Source: Pseudoroseicyclus aestuarii (lineage in GTDB: Bacteria > Pseudomonadota > Alphaproteobacteria > Rhodobacterales > Rhodobacteraceae). Taken from it: a DNA stretch of 64,000 bases. The stretch spans positions 62,001 through 126,000 of the forward strand of contig NZ_QJTE01000002.1 of assembly GCF_003217255.1 (NCBI RefSeq). The letters run 5' to 3'. A model generated the notes under the pieces. That model saw nothing but the letters and a program-made list of their open reading frames with translations, did no database searches and was not told the origin of the DNA. Made by a program: the position numbers and the translations under genes. Shown here in pieces: positions 50,029 to 60,104 of the stretch (its first letter is position 1; each line of letters begins with the position of its first letter).

Positions 50029-51129
50029 TCAGCCGATGAGGCCTCGTTTTCCGCCCGTCTGACCCCGGTCCAGCAGCAGGTGGTCCAGAAGGACGCAGGC
50101 CATCATCGCCTCGCCCACCGGCACCGCGCGGATGCCGACGCAGGGATCGTGGCGGCCCTTGGTGACGATCTCGGTCTCGGTCCCGTCCTCGCGGATGGTC
50201 CGGCGCGGCGTCAGGATCGAGGAGGTCGGCTTCACCGCAAAGCGCAGGACGATCTCCTGTCCCGTCGAAATGCCGCCCAGAATGCCGCCGGCGTGGTTCG
50301 ACAGGAACTCCGGGCCGTCCGGCCCCATGCGAATCTCGTCGGCATTGTCGCGCCCGGTCAGGGCGGCGGCAGCCATGCCTTCGCCGATCTCGACGCCCTT
50401 CACCGCGTTGATCGACATCATCGCGGCGGCGAGATCGGTGTCGAGCTTGCCGTAGACCGGCGCGCCCAGGCCGGCGGGCACGCCGCTCGCCGTCACTTCG
50501 ATCATCGCGCCGACCGAATCGTGGTCCTTGCGCAGGCGCGTGATCTCCTCGGCCCATTCGGCGGCGCGCTCGGCATCGGCGCACCAGAAGTCGTTGCGCT
50601 CGATCTCGGCGGCGTCGTAGCGTGCGGGATCGATCCGGCTGGCGCCCATCTGCACCATGGAGCCGGTGATCCGCAGACCCGGCACCAGGTCGGCCAGCAC
50701 CGCCCGCGCCACGCCGCCGGCCGCGACCCGTGCCGCCGTCTCGCGCGCGCTGGACCGTCCGCCGCCGCGGTAGTCCCGCAGCCCGTACTTCAGGTGATAG
50801 GCGATGTCGGCATGGCCGGGGCGAAAGGTATTGGCGATCTCGCCGTAATCCTTCGACCGCTGGTCGGTGTTGCGGATCATCAGCTGGATCGGCGTGCCGG
50901 TGCTGCGCCCCTCGAAGACGCCGGAGAGGATCTCGACCGCATCGGCCTCCTGCCGCTGGGTGGTCATCTTCGACCGCCCCGGCCGCCGCCGCTCCAGCCA
51001 GTGCTGGATCGCCTCCGCCTCGATGGTGACACCCGGCGGGCAGCCGTCGATCGTCGCCCCCAGCGCCGGCCCGTGGCTTTCGCCCCAGGTGGTCACGCGA
51101 AAGAGGTGACCGAAACCGTTTAGCGACAT
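50029..51129 (-). CDS. aroC: Chorismate synthase
   Basis: 366 residues. FMN-dependent last step of the shikimate pathway, making chorismate from EPSP. Family marks: [14 protein letters not shown] at the start, [33 protein letters not shown] (about 130), and [14 protein letters not shown] plus [13 protein letters not shown] near the C-terminus. ATG 51129 is chosen for the SD AGGAGGG and family length. It is divergent from the thiamine transport operon. Confidence 0.97.
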   Translation of the reverse strand: MSLNGFGHLFRVTTWGESHGPALGATIDGCPPGVTIEAEAIQHWLERRRPGRSKMTTQRQEADAVEILSGVFEGRSTGTPIQLMIRNTDQRSKDYGEIANTFRPGHADIAYHLKYGLRDYRGGGRSSARETAARVAAGGVARAVLADLVPGLRITGSMVQMGASRIDPARYDAAEIERNDFWCADAERAAEWAEEITRLRKDHDSVGAMIEVTASGVPAGLGAPVYGKLDTDLAAAMMSINAVKGVEIGEGMAAAALTGRDNADEIRMGPDGPEFLSNHAGGILGGISTGQEIVLRFAVKPTSSILTPRRTIREDGTETEIVTKGRHDPCVGIRAVPVGEAMMACVLLDHLLLDRGQTGGKRGLIG

Positions 51130-51267
51130 GCACGCACCCTCCTGACAAGCGCCCATAGCCCTAGCCCAAGCGCCGCGCTGGGGCAATTCGCGCGCCGCCC
51201 CGCTTCATGTTTCCACAAATACTCAGGCCCGGCTTGCCGCCGCGCGCCGGCCTGCTAGTCTTCGCGC

Positions 51268-51358
51268 CACCTCGGGGTGCCCGTCACGGGCTGAGATGCG
51301 GAAGATACTCCGCGAACCCGTCGAACCTGAACCGGCTCATACCGGCGGAGGGAAGGCA
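51268..51358 (+). promoter_or_regulatory. TPP riboswitch (THI element) in the thiBPQ leader
   Basis: The conserved TPP aptamer elements occur in order: CTCGGGGTGCC (51271), GGGCTGAGATGCGGAAGA (about 51288), ACCCGTCGAACCTGAACCGG (about 51316) and the closing CATACCGGCGGAGGGAAG (about 51338). It lies about 45 bases upstream of the thiB start. It should lower thiBPQ expression when thiamine pyrophosphate is plentiful, probably at translation because the thiB SD AGGAGGA lies close by. Confidence 0.95.
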
Positions 51359-51404
51359 CAGGGCTTCGGCTCCTCCCTTGCTCCGCCCGCAACAGGAGGA
51401 TGCC

Positions 51405-52391
51405 ATGCATCGCACCATTGCGGGTCTCGCGCTCGGCCTCATTGCAGGTCCCGCGCTGGCCCAGGACTCCGCGTCCCAAACGCTCACCGTCTACGCCCCC
51501 GACTATTTCGCCTTCGAATCCGGCCCCGGACCGGCGATCAAGCAGGCCTTCGAGGCCGAATGCGGCTGCACCCTCGATTATGTCCTGGGCGAGGTCGTGC
51601 CGCAGATCCTGCTCGAAGGGGACCGGACCGAGGCCGACATCGTCATCGGCATCGATTCGACCCAGGCCGCGCAGGCGCGCGGCACCGGCCTTTTCGCGCC
51701 GCATGGCGTCGATGCCGCGGCACTGACGCTGCCGATCGGTTGGGAGGACGAGACCTTCCTGCCCTTCGACTGGTCCTACCTCGCCTTCGTCTACGACACC
51801 GAGGCGGTGGATAACCCGCCGACCTCCTTCGCCGAGCTGATTGCGCGGGACGATCTGTCCATTGCAATCCAGGATCCGCGCAGCTCTGTCTCCGGCCTCT
51901 CGCTGGCGCTCTGGATGGATACCGTCTTCGACGATGCCGAGCAGGCCTGGGCCGATCTCGCGCCGCAGATCGTCACCGTCACGCCCGGCTGGTCGGAAAG
52001 CTACGGCCTCTTCCTCGATGGCGAGGTCGACATGGTCCTCAGCTACACCACCTCGCCCGCTTACCAGAGGATGGCCGAGAACGACGATACCGTCGCCGCC
52101 GCCATCTTCGACGAGGGGCACTACATGACGATCGAGCTGGCGGCACAGGTGGCCGGCACGGACAATCCGGAGCTTGCGCAGCAGTTCATGGACTTCATCG
52201 TCACGCCCCAGTTCCAGTCGATGATCCCGACGGCGAACTGGTCCTATCCCGCCGCCCTCCCGCGCGAGGACTGGCCCGAGGGCTTCCGCGAGCTGCCGAT
52301 CCCCGACAGCGCGATCTGGCACGACGAGGAGACCGCCGCCGAACGCCGCGATCCGGCGATCGAGGCCTTTCGCAGCGGCATGACCCGCTAG
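51405..52391 (+). CDS. thiB: Thiamine ABC transporter substrate-binding protein
   Basis: 328 residues, periplasmic. Signal peptide at residues 1-20 (cleaved after ALAQ). Thiamine-binding fold typical of ThiB, with TVYAPDYFAFESGPGPAIKQAFEAECGC, a hinge in IQDPRSSVSG and Tyr/Trp residues in TPGWSESYGLF and TANWSYPAALP that could stack on thiamine. ATG 51405 has AGGAGGA. First gene of the riboswitch-controlled thiBPQ operon; the next gene follows with no gap. Confidence 0.95.
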   Translation: MHRTIAGLALGLIAGPALAQDSASQTLTVYAPDYFAFESGPGPAIKQAFEAECGCTLDYVLGEVVPQILLEGDRTEADIVIGIDSTQAAQARGTGLFAPHGVDAAALTLPIGWEDETFLPFDWSYLAFVYDTEAVDNPPTSFAELIARDDLSIAIQDPRSSVSGLSLALWMDTVFDDAEQAWADLAPQIVTVTPGWSESYGLFLDGEVDMVLSYTTSPAYQRMAENDDTVAAAIFDEGHYMTIELAAQVAGTDNPELAQQFMDFIVTPQFQSMIPTANWSYPAALPREDWPEGFRELPIPDSAIWHDEETAAERRDPAIEAFRSGMTR

Positions 52392-52392
52392 C

Positions 52393-53901
52393 ATGCGGCG
52401 GCTGGCCGGCTGGCCCGGCGCCGCGGCCTCCGGCCTCGTGCTGGCGCTCGTCCTCGCGCCGCTCGGGGCCGTCCTCTGGCGCGCGGGCGGCGCCGGCTGG
52501 CCCGAGCCCGCCGATTGGGCGGCGCTGCGTTTCACCCTCTGGCAGGCGGCGCTCTCGGCGCTCCTGTCGGCGGCGCTGGCGATTCCCGTCGCCCGCGCCC
52601 TCGCCCGGCGCCGCTTCCCGGGGCGCGATCTGCTGGTGCTGGTGCTGGGCGCGCCCTTCATCCTGCCGGTGATCGTCGCGATCCTCGGGCTGATCGCCGT
52701 CTTCGGGCGCAGCGGACTGCTGAATGCCGCTCTCGGGCCGCTGGGGCTGCCGCCGCTGCCCATCTACGGCTGGCACGGCGTGGTGCTGGCGCATGTCTTC
52801 TTCAACATGCCGCTGGCGGTGCGGCTGATCCTGCAGGGCTGGCTGGCGATCCCGGCCGAACGCTTTCGCCTAGCCGCCAGCCTGAACGCCCCGGTCTGGC
52901 GCCTGCTCGAGGTGCCGATGCTGGCGCGGGTGCTGCCCGGCACGCTCGCCGTGATCTTCCTGATCTGCCTGACCTCCTTCGCCGTGGCGCTGACCCTTGG
53001 CGGCGGGCCGCGCGCCACCACGGTGGAGCTTGCGATCTACCAGGCCCTCCGCTTCGACGTCGATTTCGGCCGCGCCGTAACGCTGGCGCTGATCCAGGTC
53101 GCGCTCTGTGCCAGCGGCGCGGCGCTGGTGCAGCGGGCGAGGCTGCCCGATGCCTTCGGCGCCGGGCTCGGCCGGTCGGTCCAACGCTGGGACGGAGGGC
53201 ACGTGCTCGACGCGCTGGTGCTGGGGCTGGCCATGCTCTTTCTACTGTCCCCCATGACGATGATCGCCTGGCGCGGGGCGCCGGGCCTCCTCCATCTGCC
53301 GCCCGAGGTCTGGGGCGCGGCGCTGCGCTCCCTCCTCGTGGCGCTGGCGGCGACGGCGCTGACGTTGGCGCTGGCCCTGCCCATCGCGCTCTGGGGCCGG
53401 TCCCTGGGCACCTTTGCCGCGCTCCTGCCGCTGGCGACGTCGGGGCTGGTGACAGGGACGGGGCTGTTCCTGCTGGTCCACCCCCTGATCGCGCCGCGCC
53501 TCGTGGCGCTGCCGGTCACGGTGCTCGTCAATGCCGCGATGGCCCTGCCCTTCGCCTGGCGCGCTCTGGCCCCGGCGATCGAGGCGGCCGAGGCGGGGCA
53601 CGGGCGGCTCGCCGACAGCATGGGCCTGCGCGGCTGGACGCGGCTGCGCTGGTTGCTGCTGCCCGCCCTCGCGCGGCCGCTCGGCTTCGCGGCGGGCCTC
53701 GCGGCGGCGCTCTCGGCCGGGGATCTTGGCGTCATCGCGCTCTTCGCCGCGGGCGATCAGGCGACGCTGCCCTTGATGATGGCGCGCCTGATGCAGGCCT
53801 ACCGGATGGAGGCCGCGGCCGGCGCCGCGCTGCTGCTGATCGCGCTCAGCCTCGGGCTGTTCTGGCTGTTCGACAAGGGGGGCCGCCGTGCTGCAGCTTG
53901 A
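52393..53901 (+). CDS. thiP: Thiamine ABC transporter permease
   Basis: 502 residues with two homologous halves of about six membrane segments each, as for E. coli ThiP. EAA docking loops appear in each half, around AASLNAPVWRLLEVPML (about 160) and ADSMGLRGWTRLRWLLLPAL (about 410). Inner-membrane channel of the thiamine/TPP importer. It starts one base after the thiB stop and overlaps thiQ by 14 bases, so the operon is tightly coupled. Confidence 0.94.
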   Translation: MRRLAGWPGAAASGLVLALVLAPLGAVLWRAGGAGWPEPADWAALRFTLWQAALSALLSAALAIPVARALARRRFPGRDLLVLVLGAPFILPVIVAILGLIAVFGRSGLLNAALGPLGLPPLPIYGWHGVVLAHVFFNMPLAVRLILQGWLAIPAERFRLAASLNAPVWRLLEVPMLARVLPGTLAVIFLICLTSFAVALTLGGGPRATTVELAIYQALRFDVDFGRAVTLALIQVALCASGAALVQRARLPDAFGAGLGRSVQRWDGGHVLDALVLGLAMLFLLSPMTMIAWRGAPGLLHLPPEVWGAALRSLLVALAATALTLALALPIALWGRSLGTFAALLPLATSGLVTGTGLFLLVHPLIAPRLVALPVTVLVNAAMALPFAWRALAPAIEAAEAGHGRLADSMGLRGWTRLRWLLLPALARPLGFAAGLAAALSAGDLGVIALFAAGDQATLPLMMARLMQAYRMEAAAGAALLLIALSLGLFWLFDKGGRRAAA

Positions 53902-54583
53902 GGATCTGGTGCTGGCTCAGGGCGATTTTCGCCTGCAGGCCGACCTCGCCGTGCCGGGAGGGGGGCGCGTGGCCGTCCTCGGCCCCTCGGGCGGCGGAAA
54001 GTCGACCCTGCTGGCCGCCATCGCCGGCTTCATCGCGCCGCAGCGGGGACGCATCCTCTGGCAGGGGCGCGACCTCGCGCCGCTGGCGCCGGGCGCCCGG
54101 CCCGTCTCGATGCTGTTTCAGGACGGCAACCTCTTTCCGCACCTGACGATCGAGCGGAACCTCGTCCTCGCGCTGGACCCGCGCGGCCGGCTGACGCCGG
54201 AGCGGCGCGCGCGGATCGAGGCCGCGCTGGCGCGCGTCGGCCTTGCTGGTTTCGGCCCGCGCCGTCCCTCCGCGCTCTCGGGGGGCCAGCAGAGCCGCGC
54301 TGCCCTAGCCCGCGCGCTGCTGTCCGAGCGGGATCTGGTGCTGCTCGACGAACCCTTCGCCGCCCTCGGGCCGGGGCTGCGGGCCGAGATGCTGGATCTC
54401 GTCACCGAGGTGCTGGGCGCGGCGGGGCGAACCATCCTGATGGTCACCCATGCCCCGGACGATGCCCTGCGTCTCGGCGATCTCGCCCTCGTCGTGGACG
54501 AGGGGCGGGCCGCGGCGCCCACCGGGGTGGAGGCATTGCTGCGCGATCCGCCCCCGGGCCTGCGCAACTACCTCGGCCATTGA
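53888..54583 (+). CDS. thiQ: Thiamine ABC transporter ATP-binding protein
   Basis: 231 residues from GTG 53888. Walker A GPSGGGKSTLL (about 38), Q-loop FQDGNLFPHLT, signature SGGQQSRAALARAL, Walker B LVLLDEPFAALG and H-loop VTHA (His followed by Ala). It is the last gene of thiBPQ and ends just before a strong bidirectional terminator. GTG overlapping the upstream coding end implies translational coupling. Confidence 0.94.
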   Translation: MLQLEDLVLAQGDFRLQADLAVPGGGRVAVLGPSGGGKSTLLAAIAGFIAPQRGRILWQGRDLAPLAPGARPVSMLFQDGNLFPHLTIERNLVLALDPRGRLTPERRARIEAALARVGLAGFGPRRPSALSGGQQSRAALARALLSERDLVLLDEPFAALGPGLRAEMLDLVTEVLGAAGRTILMVTHAPDDALRLGDLALVVDEGRAAAPTGVEALLRDPPPGLRNYLGH

Positions 54584-54589
54584 AATGCA

Positions 54590-54616
54590 AAACGCCGCCC
54601 CGAGGGGGCGGCGTTT
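54590..54616. terminator. Bidirectional terminator between thiQ and petC
   Basis: AAACGCCGCCCC / GGGGCGGCGTTT perfect 12-bp arms with a 3-base loop, in the gap between convergent thiQ and petC. A-rich and T-rich ends flank the stem in both directions. Confidence 0.85.
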
Positions 54617-54642
54617 CAAGCCGTTCGGCCAAGCAGCGGCGA

Positions 54643-55497
54643 TCAGTGATCACCGTCCTTGTACTTGTGCCGGGCCCAGAGACGCTTGTTCGTGAGGTAC
54701 AGAAGCACCGCCAGCACGGTCAGGAAGACCACGCCGGTCAGGCCGGCCTGCTTGCGCTGCATCAGCTTCGGCTCGGCCGCCCACATCAGGAAAGCAGAGA
54801 CGTCCTTCGCCTCCTGCTCCACCTCGGTGGGGGTGCCGTCGGCATAGACGACATCGTCGCCCATCAGCGGCGGCGGCATGGCGATCCAGCTGCCCGGCGC
54901 CTCGCGGTGGCCGTGGTCGTCCACGCATTCGCTGGGATAGCCGCCATTGGCAAAGGCGGTGTTGTAGTAGCCGTCGAAATCCTCGGGCGCGCATTCCGGC
55001 GCCTCGGCGTAGCCGGTCATCAGCGAGGCGATGTACTCGGGGCCGCCCATGCCGAAGAGGATCTGGTTGATCCCGGTGCCGTAGGGCCCGCTGAACCCGG
55101 CCCGCGCCTTCGCCATCAGGCTGAGGTCGGGGGCGTTTTCCAGCGCGCTGCGCGGGAAGTGGTCCTGCGGCGAGGCGGGGCCGAAGGTCCCGTCCTCTCC
55201 CTCCACCTCGATGCCGGCGGCATAGGCGCGCATCTGGTCCTCGGGCAGGCCGGGGCCGCCGTCGTCCGAGATGTTGCGGATCGCGACGTATTGCAGCCCG
55301 TGACACTGGGCGCAGACCTCGGTGTAGATCTGCAGGCCGCGCTGCAGCTGCAGGCGGTCGAAGCTGCCGAAGGGCCCCTCGAAGGGGAAGTCGTAGTCGT
55401 GGATCTCGGTCTCGACGTGCTGCGCGACGGCCGGCGCCGCGAAGGGCGCGGCCAGACCGGCAGCCAGACCGAGGGCGAGCGGAAGGCGGTTGAGCAT
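54643..55497 (-). CDS. petC: Cytochrome c1 of the bc1 complex
   Basis: 284 residues from ATG 55497. Signal peptide of about 25 residues (AAPAVAQ). Heme c site VCAQCHG (Cys-x-x-Cys-His) around residue 62. A Met in the FMMP-like/IAMPPPLMGDD region (about 205) is a candidate axial ligand. The C-terminal membrane anchor is GLTGVVFLTVLAVLLYLTNK, followed by a basic cytoplasmic tail. Periplasmic electron acceptor from the Rieske protein. Third gene of petABC on the minus strand. Confidence 0.96.
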   Translation of the reverse strand: MLNRLPLALGLAAGLAAPFAAPAVAQHVETEIHDYDFPFEGPFGSFDRLQLQRGLQIYTEVCAQCHGLQYVAIRNISDDGGPGLPEDQMRAYAAGIEVEGEDGTFGPASPQDHFPRSALENAPDLSLMAKARAGFSGPYGTGINQILFGMGGPEYIASLMTGYAEAPECAPEDFDGYYNTAFANGGYPSECVDDHGHREAPGSWIAMPPPLMGDDVVYADGTPTEVEQEAKDVSAFLMWAAEPKLMQRKQAGLTGVVFLTVLAVLLYLTNKRLWARHKYKDGDH

Positions 55498-55508
55498 CTG
55501 GCGATCCC

Positions 55509-56852
55509 TCACTCGGCCGGGTTGACGGCGGTATGGGTTCCGCCGGCCTTGGGCGCGTAATGCGCGTTGAAGTCGTCCTCGATCGTCGCGGGCGGGGTCA
55601 GCGGCTTCTCGATCACGCCAAGCAGCGGCAGGATGATCAGGAAGTAGGCGAACCAGTAGGCCGCGCCGATCAGGGCGATGATCGGGTAGATGCCCTCGGC
55701 CGGCATGGCGCCCGCCCACATCAACACCACGAAATCCAGCGCCAGCAGGCCGAACCACCACTTAAACATCGGGCGGTAGCGGCCCGAGCGCACCGAGGAG
55801 GTGTCGAGCCAGGGGGTCAGCGCCATCACCGCGATCGCGCCGAACATCGCCAGCACGCCGAAGAACTTGGCGTCGATGATGCCGCCGGTGACCCAGCTCG
55901 CCGCGATGACGACCCAGACGTCGGCGGTGAAGGACCGCAGGATCGCGTAGAAAGGCAGGAAGTACCATTCGGGCACGATGTGCGACGGCGTCGCCAGCGG
56001 GTTCGCCTCGACGTAGTTGTCGGGGTGGCCGAGGAAGTTCGGCATGAAGCCGACGATGGCGAAGAAGACCGCCAGGATCACCGCCAGCGCGAAGAGATCC
56101 TTGATCACGAAGTAGGGCCAGAAGGGCAGCGTATCGCGCGAAGCCTCTTCCTTGGAGGTGCGGCGGACCTCGACCCCGGTCGGGTTGTTATTGCCGGTCG
56201 AGTGGAAGGCCCAGACGTGCACGATCACCAGCCCGGCGATCACGAAGGGCATGAGGTAATGCAGCGAGAAGAAGCGGTTCAGCGCCGGCTGGCCGACGGC
56301 CGATGCGCCCAGCAGCCAGGTTTGGATCGCCTCGCCCACGAAGGGGATGGCGCCGAAGAGGCCGGTGATCACCGCGGTGCCGTGGAAGGACATCTGACCC
56401 CAGGGCAGAACGTAGCCCATGAAGCCGGTCGCCATCATCAGCAGGTAGATCAGCATGCCGATGATCCAGGTCACCTCGCGCGGCGCCTTGTAGGAGCCGT
56501 AGTAGAGGCCGCGGAAGATGTGCAGGTAGACCGCGAAGAAGAACAGCGACGCGCCGTTGGCATGCATGTACCGCAGCATGTAGCCGCCGTTCACGTTGCG
56601 CATGATCGCCTCGACGCTGGCGAAGGCCATGTCGACATGCGGCGTGTAGTGCATCACCAGCACCACGCCGGTGGCGATCTGCAGCACCAGCGCGAAAACC
56701 AGGACGACGCCCCAGATCCACATCCAGTTCAGGTTCTTCGGCGTCGGGATGAAGAGGGTGTCGTAAAGCAGCGACAGGACGGGCAGCCGGCCGTTCAGCC
56801 AGCGCTCTCCGCCCGTCTTGGGCTCGTAATGATCGTGCGGAATACCGGCCAT
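55509..56852 (-). CDS. petB: Cytochrome b of the bc1 complex
   Basis: 447 residues with eight membrane helices. Heme-ligand His pairs lie in the TM2/TM4 segments ([13 protein letters not shown] and [24 protein letters not shown]). The Qo-site motif is [15 protein letters not shown] (about residue 290). It holds the two quinone sites of the complex. Slightly extended loops and C-terminus relative to mitochondrial cytochrome b, as usual for Rhodobacter. Between petA and petC with 9- and 11-base gaps. Confidence 0.97.
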   Translation of the reverse strand: MAGIPHDHYEPKTGGERWLNGRLPVLSLLYDTLFIPTPKNLNWMWIWGVVLVFALVLQIATGVVLVMHYTPHVDMAFASVEAIMRNVNGGYMLRYMHANGASLFFFAVYLHIFRGLYYGSYKAPREVTWIIGMLIYLLMMATGFMGYVLPWGQMSFHGTAVITGLFGAIPFVGEAIQTWLLGASAVGQPALNRFFSLHYLMPFVIAGLVIVHVWAFHSTGNNNPTGVEVRRTSKEEASRDTLPFWPYFVIKDLFALAVILAVFFAIVGFMPNFLGHPDNYVEANPLATPSHIVPEWYFLPFYAILRSFTADVWVVIAASWVTGGIIDAKFFGVLAMFGAIAVMALTPWLDTSSVRSGRYRPMFKWWFGLLALDFVVLMWAGAMPAEGIYPIIALIGAAYWFAYFLIILPLLGVIEKPLTPPATIEDDFNAHYAPKAGGTHTAVNPAE

Positions 56853-56861
56853 CTGGCTCCC

Positions 56862-57458
56862 CTACCCGAGCTGAATCGTATTGGCGTCGACGAATTGCGC
56901 CACCGGAACCGGCAGGTTCGTCGGCGCCGGGCCGCTGCGGATGCGGCCGGCCGTGTCGTAGGTCGACCCGTGGCAGGGGCAGAACCAGCCGTTGTAGACG
57001 CCCTGCTCGCCCAGCGGCACGCAGCCGAGGTGGGTGCAGACGCCCATCATCACCAGCCATTCCTCGCTGCCCTCGGCCGGGGCCTCGCCCTCGGCGGCGA
57101 AGGGCGGCAGGGCGCGGTTCTCGTCCGCCGCCAGGGCCGCGTCCTCGATATTGGCGTTGCGCGCCAGCGGATCGGGCAGGTCGGCGGGATCGACGTCGCG
57201 CGCGGCCTCGATCTCTTCCTCGGTACGGCGGCGGATGAAGACGGGCTTGCCCTGCCACAGCACGGTCAGCTGCGTGCCGCTCTGCACGCCGGAGATGTCG
57301 ACGCGGATCGAGGCAAGCGCCCGCACGTCGGCAGAGGGGTTCATCTGGTTCACCAGCGGCCAGACGGCAGCACCGGCGGCCACGGCACCAGCCGCGGCAG
57401 TCGCGTAGTAGATGAAATCGCGACGGGTGGCGCTGTGTGGCTCGTCAACTTGTGACAC
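56862..57458 (-). CDS. petA: Rieske iron-sulfur protein of the bc1 complex
   Basis: 198 residues from GTG 57458 (VSQVDEPH), with the twin-arginine signal [18 protein letters not shown] retained as membrane anchor. The 2Fe-2S motifs are [12 protein letters not shown] and [11 protein letters not shown], with His and Cys ligands in both. The hinge [10 protein letters not shown]-type sequence precedes the head domain. An upstream ATG in another frame is a decoy. First gene of the petABC operon; the divergent region to 57736 holds the promoter. Confidence 0.95.
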   Translation of the reverse strand: MSQVDEPHSATRRDFIYYATAAAGAVAAGAAVWPLVNQMNPSADVRALASIRVDISGVQSGTQLTVLWQGKPVFIRRRTEEEIEAARDVDPADLPDPLARNANIEDAALAADENRALPPFAAEGEAPAEGSEEWLVMMGVCTHLGCVPLGEQGVYNGWFCPCHGSTYDTAGRIRSGPAPTNLPVPVAQFVDANTIQLG

Positions 57459-57735
57459 GAAGCTGCATCCTCGTTCTTCTAGGGGCCGCCGTTTCAGGCT
57501 GTTTACCGACAGCACACCCCAGCGTCTAGCGGACATTCTGCCCGTTACCCGCGTGGGGCGACAGTTTTTACGGCAAAAGCTGAAGATTCCGCCGCTGCGA
57601 CCCTTTTGCCATGGCGCCGCGCTTTTCGTGCGGCCTGTCCGAATCCGACCTTGCCCGCCCGACGCGCGCCTCCTAAATCCCGTTGCAATTGACACCTCCG
57701 GGGCCGCGCCGCGACCCCTTTTGCCGGAGCCTTCG

Positions 57736-58383
57736 ATGCGCCTCAGCCTGTGCCTGCCGTTTCTCGCGCTGATCGCGACCCCCGCAGCGGCGGAGATCGA
57801 GCTCGGCGTGTATGGCGGTGCGCAGAGCGCCCCCCATTCCGAGGTCGAGATCTCGGACGACAGCGTGATCGGCGACACCTCCTTCACGGCGGGCTGGGAC
57901 GGCAACTCCTTCGAGGCGCCGCCCTACTACGGGGTGCGCGGCACCTGGTGGCGCAGCGAGAGCCTCGGCTTCGGCCTCGACTTCACGCACCAGAAGATCT
58001 ACGCCGACGACGAGACGCTGGCCGAATCCGGCCTCGACCGGCTCGAGTTCACAGATGGGCTGAACGTGCTGACGGCGAACGTCTGGTACCGCTGGCCCGA
58101 GGCGGCCGCGGGGCTGACGCCCTACGTCGGCGGCGGGCTCGGCGTGGCCGTCCCGCATGTCGAGGTCGAGACCGAAGGGTCGAGCACGGGTGAGTACCAG
58201 ATCACCGGCCCCGCCGCGGCGGTCGTCGCGGGCGCGAGCTGGTCGCTGAACAGCCGCTGGTCGGTCTTCGGCGAGTACAAGGGCACCTATTCCCAGAACG
58301 AGGCCGAGCTCGACACCGGCGGCACGCTGGACACCGACGTTGTGACCAACGCGGTGAACCTGGGCGTCAGCTTCAACTTCTAG
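57736..58383 (+). CDS. Outer-membrane beta-barrel protein resembling lipid A oxidase LpxQ
   Basis: 215 residues. Signal peptide 1-19 (cleaved after PAAA). The rest alternates hydrophobic residues and ends in Phe, as outer-membrane barrels do. Segments [58 protein letters not shown] and [15 protein letters not shown] resemble the LpxQ family that oxidises the lipid A proximal glucosamine in Rhizobium. LpxQ activity here is inferred from resemblance; a plain structural OMP is the alternative. Divergent from petA. Confidence 0.75.
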   Translation: MRLSLCLPFLALIATPAAAEIELGVYGGAQSAPHSEVEISDDSVIGDTSFTAGWDGNSFEAPPYYGVRGTWWRSESLGFGLDFTHQKIYADDETLAESGLDRLEFTDGLNVLTANVWYRWPEAAAGLTPYVGGGLGVAVPHVEVETEGSSTGEYQITGPAAAVVAGASWSLNSRWSVFGEYKGTYSQNEAELDTGGTLDTDVVTNAVNLGVSFNF

Positions 58384-58387
58384 GGTT

Positions 58388-58993
58388 TCAGCCTTCCGGC
58401 GGGCGGGTGGCGATCATGCTCTCCCGCTGGGCGAACTTCGCTTCCCATGCGGCGAGGCCCGGCGCCGTATCGCGCCAGCCGCGACCCGGGTGCCGCAGGT
58501 CGAGGTAGCCCAGCGCGCAGCCCATGGCGATCTGGCCGATGTGCAGCGGCCCGCTCAGATGGCTGATCCAGCGCGTCTCGGCAGCCTCCAGCGCGCGCTG
58601 CACCTTCTTCCACTGCCCTTCGACGATCTCGTCCGACTGCCCCTCGGGCGCGCGGAACTTACGCTCGTAGACCATGGCAATCGCGGCATCCATCAGCCCG
58701 TCCGCCGTCGCCTCGAGAGTCAGGACCTCCCATTGGCCGCGCTGCGGATACAGGCCACCGCCGGCGCGGTCGTCGAGATAGCGGGTGATGACGCGGCTGT
58801 CGTAGAGCGCGGGTCCGTCATCGCGCACGAGCGCCGGGATCTTGCCCAGCGGGTTCGCTCCGCTGACGGTTGACGGATTGCCCAGCGGATCGGTCGTGAC
58901 CGCGATTTCCTGAACGCCGGTCTGGCCGGTCTCGCGCAGCACGACCCGCACCTTGCGCGCGAAGGGCGAGGCGGGCGACATCAGAAGCTGCAT
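58388..58993 (-). CDS. Glutathione S-transferase family protein
   Basis: 201 residues. Thioredoxin-like N-terminal domain with SPASPFARKVRVVLRETG (catalytic Ser at the start of helix 1), the cis-Pro in NPLGKIPALV, and SRVITRYLDD. An all-helical C-terminal domain follows (about 85-195). Cytosolic. The substrate cannot be given. It ends four bases from the convergent outer-membrane gene. Confidence 0.92.
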   Translation of the reverse strand: MQLLMSPASPFARKVRVVLRETGQTGVQEIAVTTDPLGNPSTVSGANPLGKIPALVRDDGPALYDSRVITRYLDDRAGGGLYPQRGQWEVLTLEATADGLMDAAIAMVYERKFRAPEGQSDEIVEGQWKKVQRALEAAETRWISHLSGPLHIGQIAMGCALGYLDLRHPGRGWRDTAPGLAAWEAKFAQRESMIATRPPEG

Positions 58994-59061
58994 GGGACGG
59001 GCCTTTCCGGTGGGGTCGATACGCCTCTACCTAGAGGCGGCGCCTGCCCCGGCAAGCCGCC

Positions 59062-60048
59062 TCAGCGCGGCAAGGTCTCGGCCATCTCCTGCATCGCCTG
59101 CACCAGCGCGGCGGTGATCCCTGGCTCCGACAGGGCGTGCCCGGCGCGCGGGATCATCTGCAGCCGCACCTTCGGCAGGCCCTGCGACAGCTTCCAGGCG
59201 CCCGAGGGTGGGCAGATCATGTCGAAGCGGCCCTGCACGATCACGCCCGGGATGTCGCGGATGCGGTCCAGCCGGTCGAGGATGCCCTGCCCCTCGGCCA
59301 GGAACCCGCCGTTCGAGAAATAGTGGTTCTCGAGCCGGGCAAAGGCCCGCGCCGTGGGGCTCGCGCCGTCGCCCGTGGCGCCGTCGTTGTCGATGGAGGC
59401 GAGCGCGTTTTCCCAGCCGGCCCAAGCGCGGGCAAAGCGGGTCTCTTCGGCCAGATCGCCGGAGAACAGCCGCCGGTGATAGGCGGCGATGGGATCGGCG
59501 CGCTCCTCCTCGGGCAGGTGGCCGATGAACTTGTCCCAGAGCTCGGGCCAGAACTGGCCGGCGCCGCCGCGGTAGAACCAGTCGAGTTCCGCGGCGGTCA
59601 TCAGGAAGGTGCCGCGCAGCGCCATGGCGCGGGTGCGCGCGGGGTGCTCCTCGGCGTAGATCAGCGCCAGCGTGGCGCCCCAGCTTCCGCCGAAGAGAAC
59701 CCAGGCCTCGATGCCCAGCACCTCGCGGATCGCCTCCATGTCGGAGACGAGGTCCCATGTGGTGTTGTTCTCGACGCTGGCCGTGGGCCGCGAGCGACCG
59801 CAGCCGCGCTGATCGAACAGGATCACGCGCCAGACTGCCGGGTCGAAATAGCGCCGCATCGCCGGGCTGCAGCCGCCGCCCGGACCGCCGTGCAGCACGA
59901 CGACCGGAATACCCTCCGGGTTGCCGCATTGCTCGACATAGATCGTATGGCCGCCCGGCACCTCCAGCATCCGCTGGTCGAAGGGATCGAGTGGCGGGTA
60001 AAGCGGGCTCGGCGCGGGGTGCGGCATTCTGGGGGCGGATTTGTCCAT
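59062..60048 (-). CDS. pip: Prolyl aminopeptidase
   Basis: 328 residues from ATG 60048. Alpha/beta-hydrolase that removes N-terminal proline. The oxyanion segment [12 protein letters not shown] (about 48-60), nucleophile Ser in [10 protein letters not shown] (about 118-127), and the late His in [10 protein letters not shown]. The Trp-rich cap with AWAGWENAL is characteristic of bacterial proline iminopeptidases. Cytoplasmic. Divergent from ubiG. Confidence 0.95.
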   Translation of the reverse strand: MDKSAPRMPHPAPSPLYPPLDPFDQRMLEVPGGHTIYVEQCGNPEGIPVVVLHGGPGGGCSPAMRRYFDPAVWRVILFDQRGCGRSRPTASVENNTTWDLVSDMEAIREVLGIEAWVLFGGSWGATLALIYAEEHPARTRAMALRGTFLMTAAELDWFYRGGAGQFWPELWDKFIGHLPEEERADPIAAYHRRLFSGDLAEETRFARAWAGWENALASIDNDGATGDGASPTARAFARLENHYFSNGGFLAEGQGILDRLDRIRDIPGVIVQGRFDMICPPSGAWKLSQGLPKVRLQMIPRAGHALSEPGITAALVQAMQEMAETLPR

Positions 60049-60104
60049 GCCCGTCCTATATAGAAGCCCAGCGCCGCCCGCAAAGACGACAAGAGGATCC
60101 CGCC

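Noticed and set aside
51207-51235. Fourth copy of the GCAAATATCCCGGGGG element
   Set aside because: TTTCCACAAATACTCAGG only partly matches the core and has no G-run hairpin, so it is at best a decayed copy.
54643-55761. Longer 372-residue version of cytochrome c1
   Set aside because: The upstream extension reads through the petB end in another frame and lacks a signal peptide; ATG 55497 gives a proper cytochrome c1.
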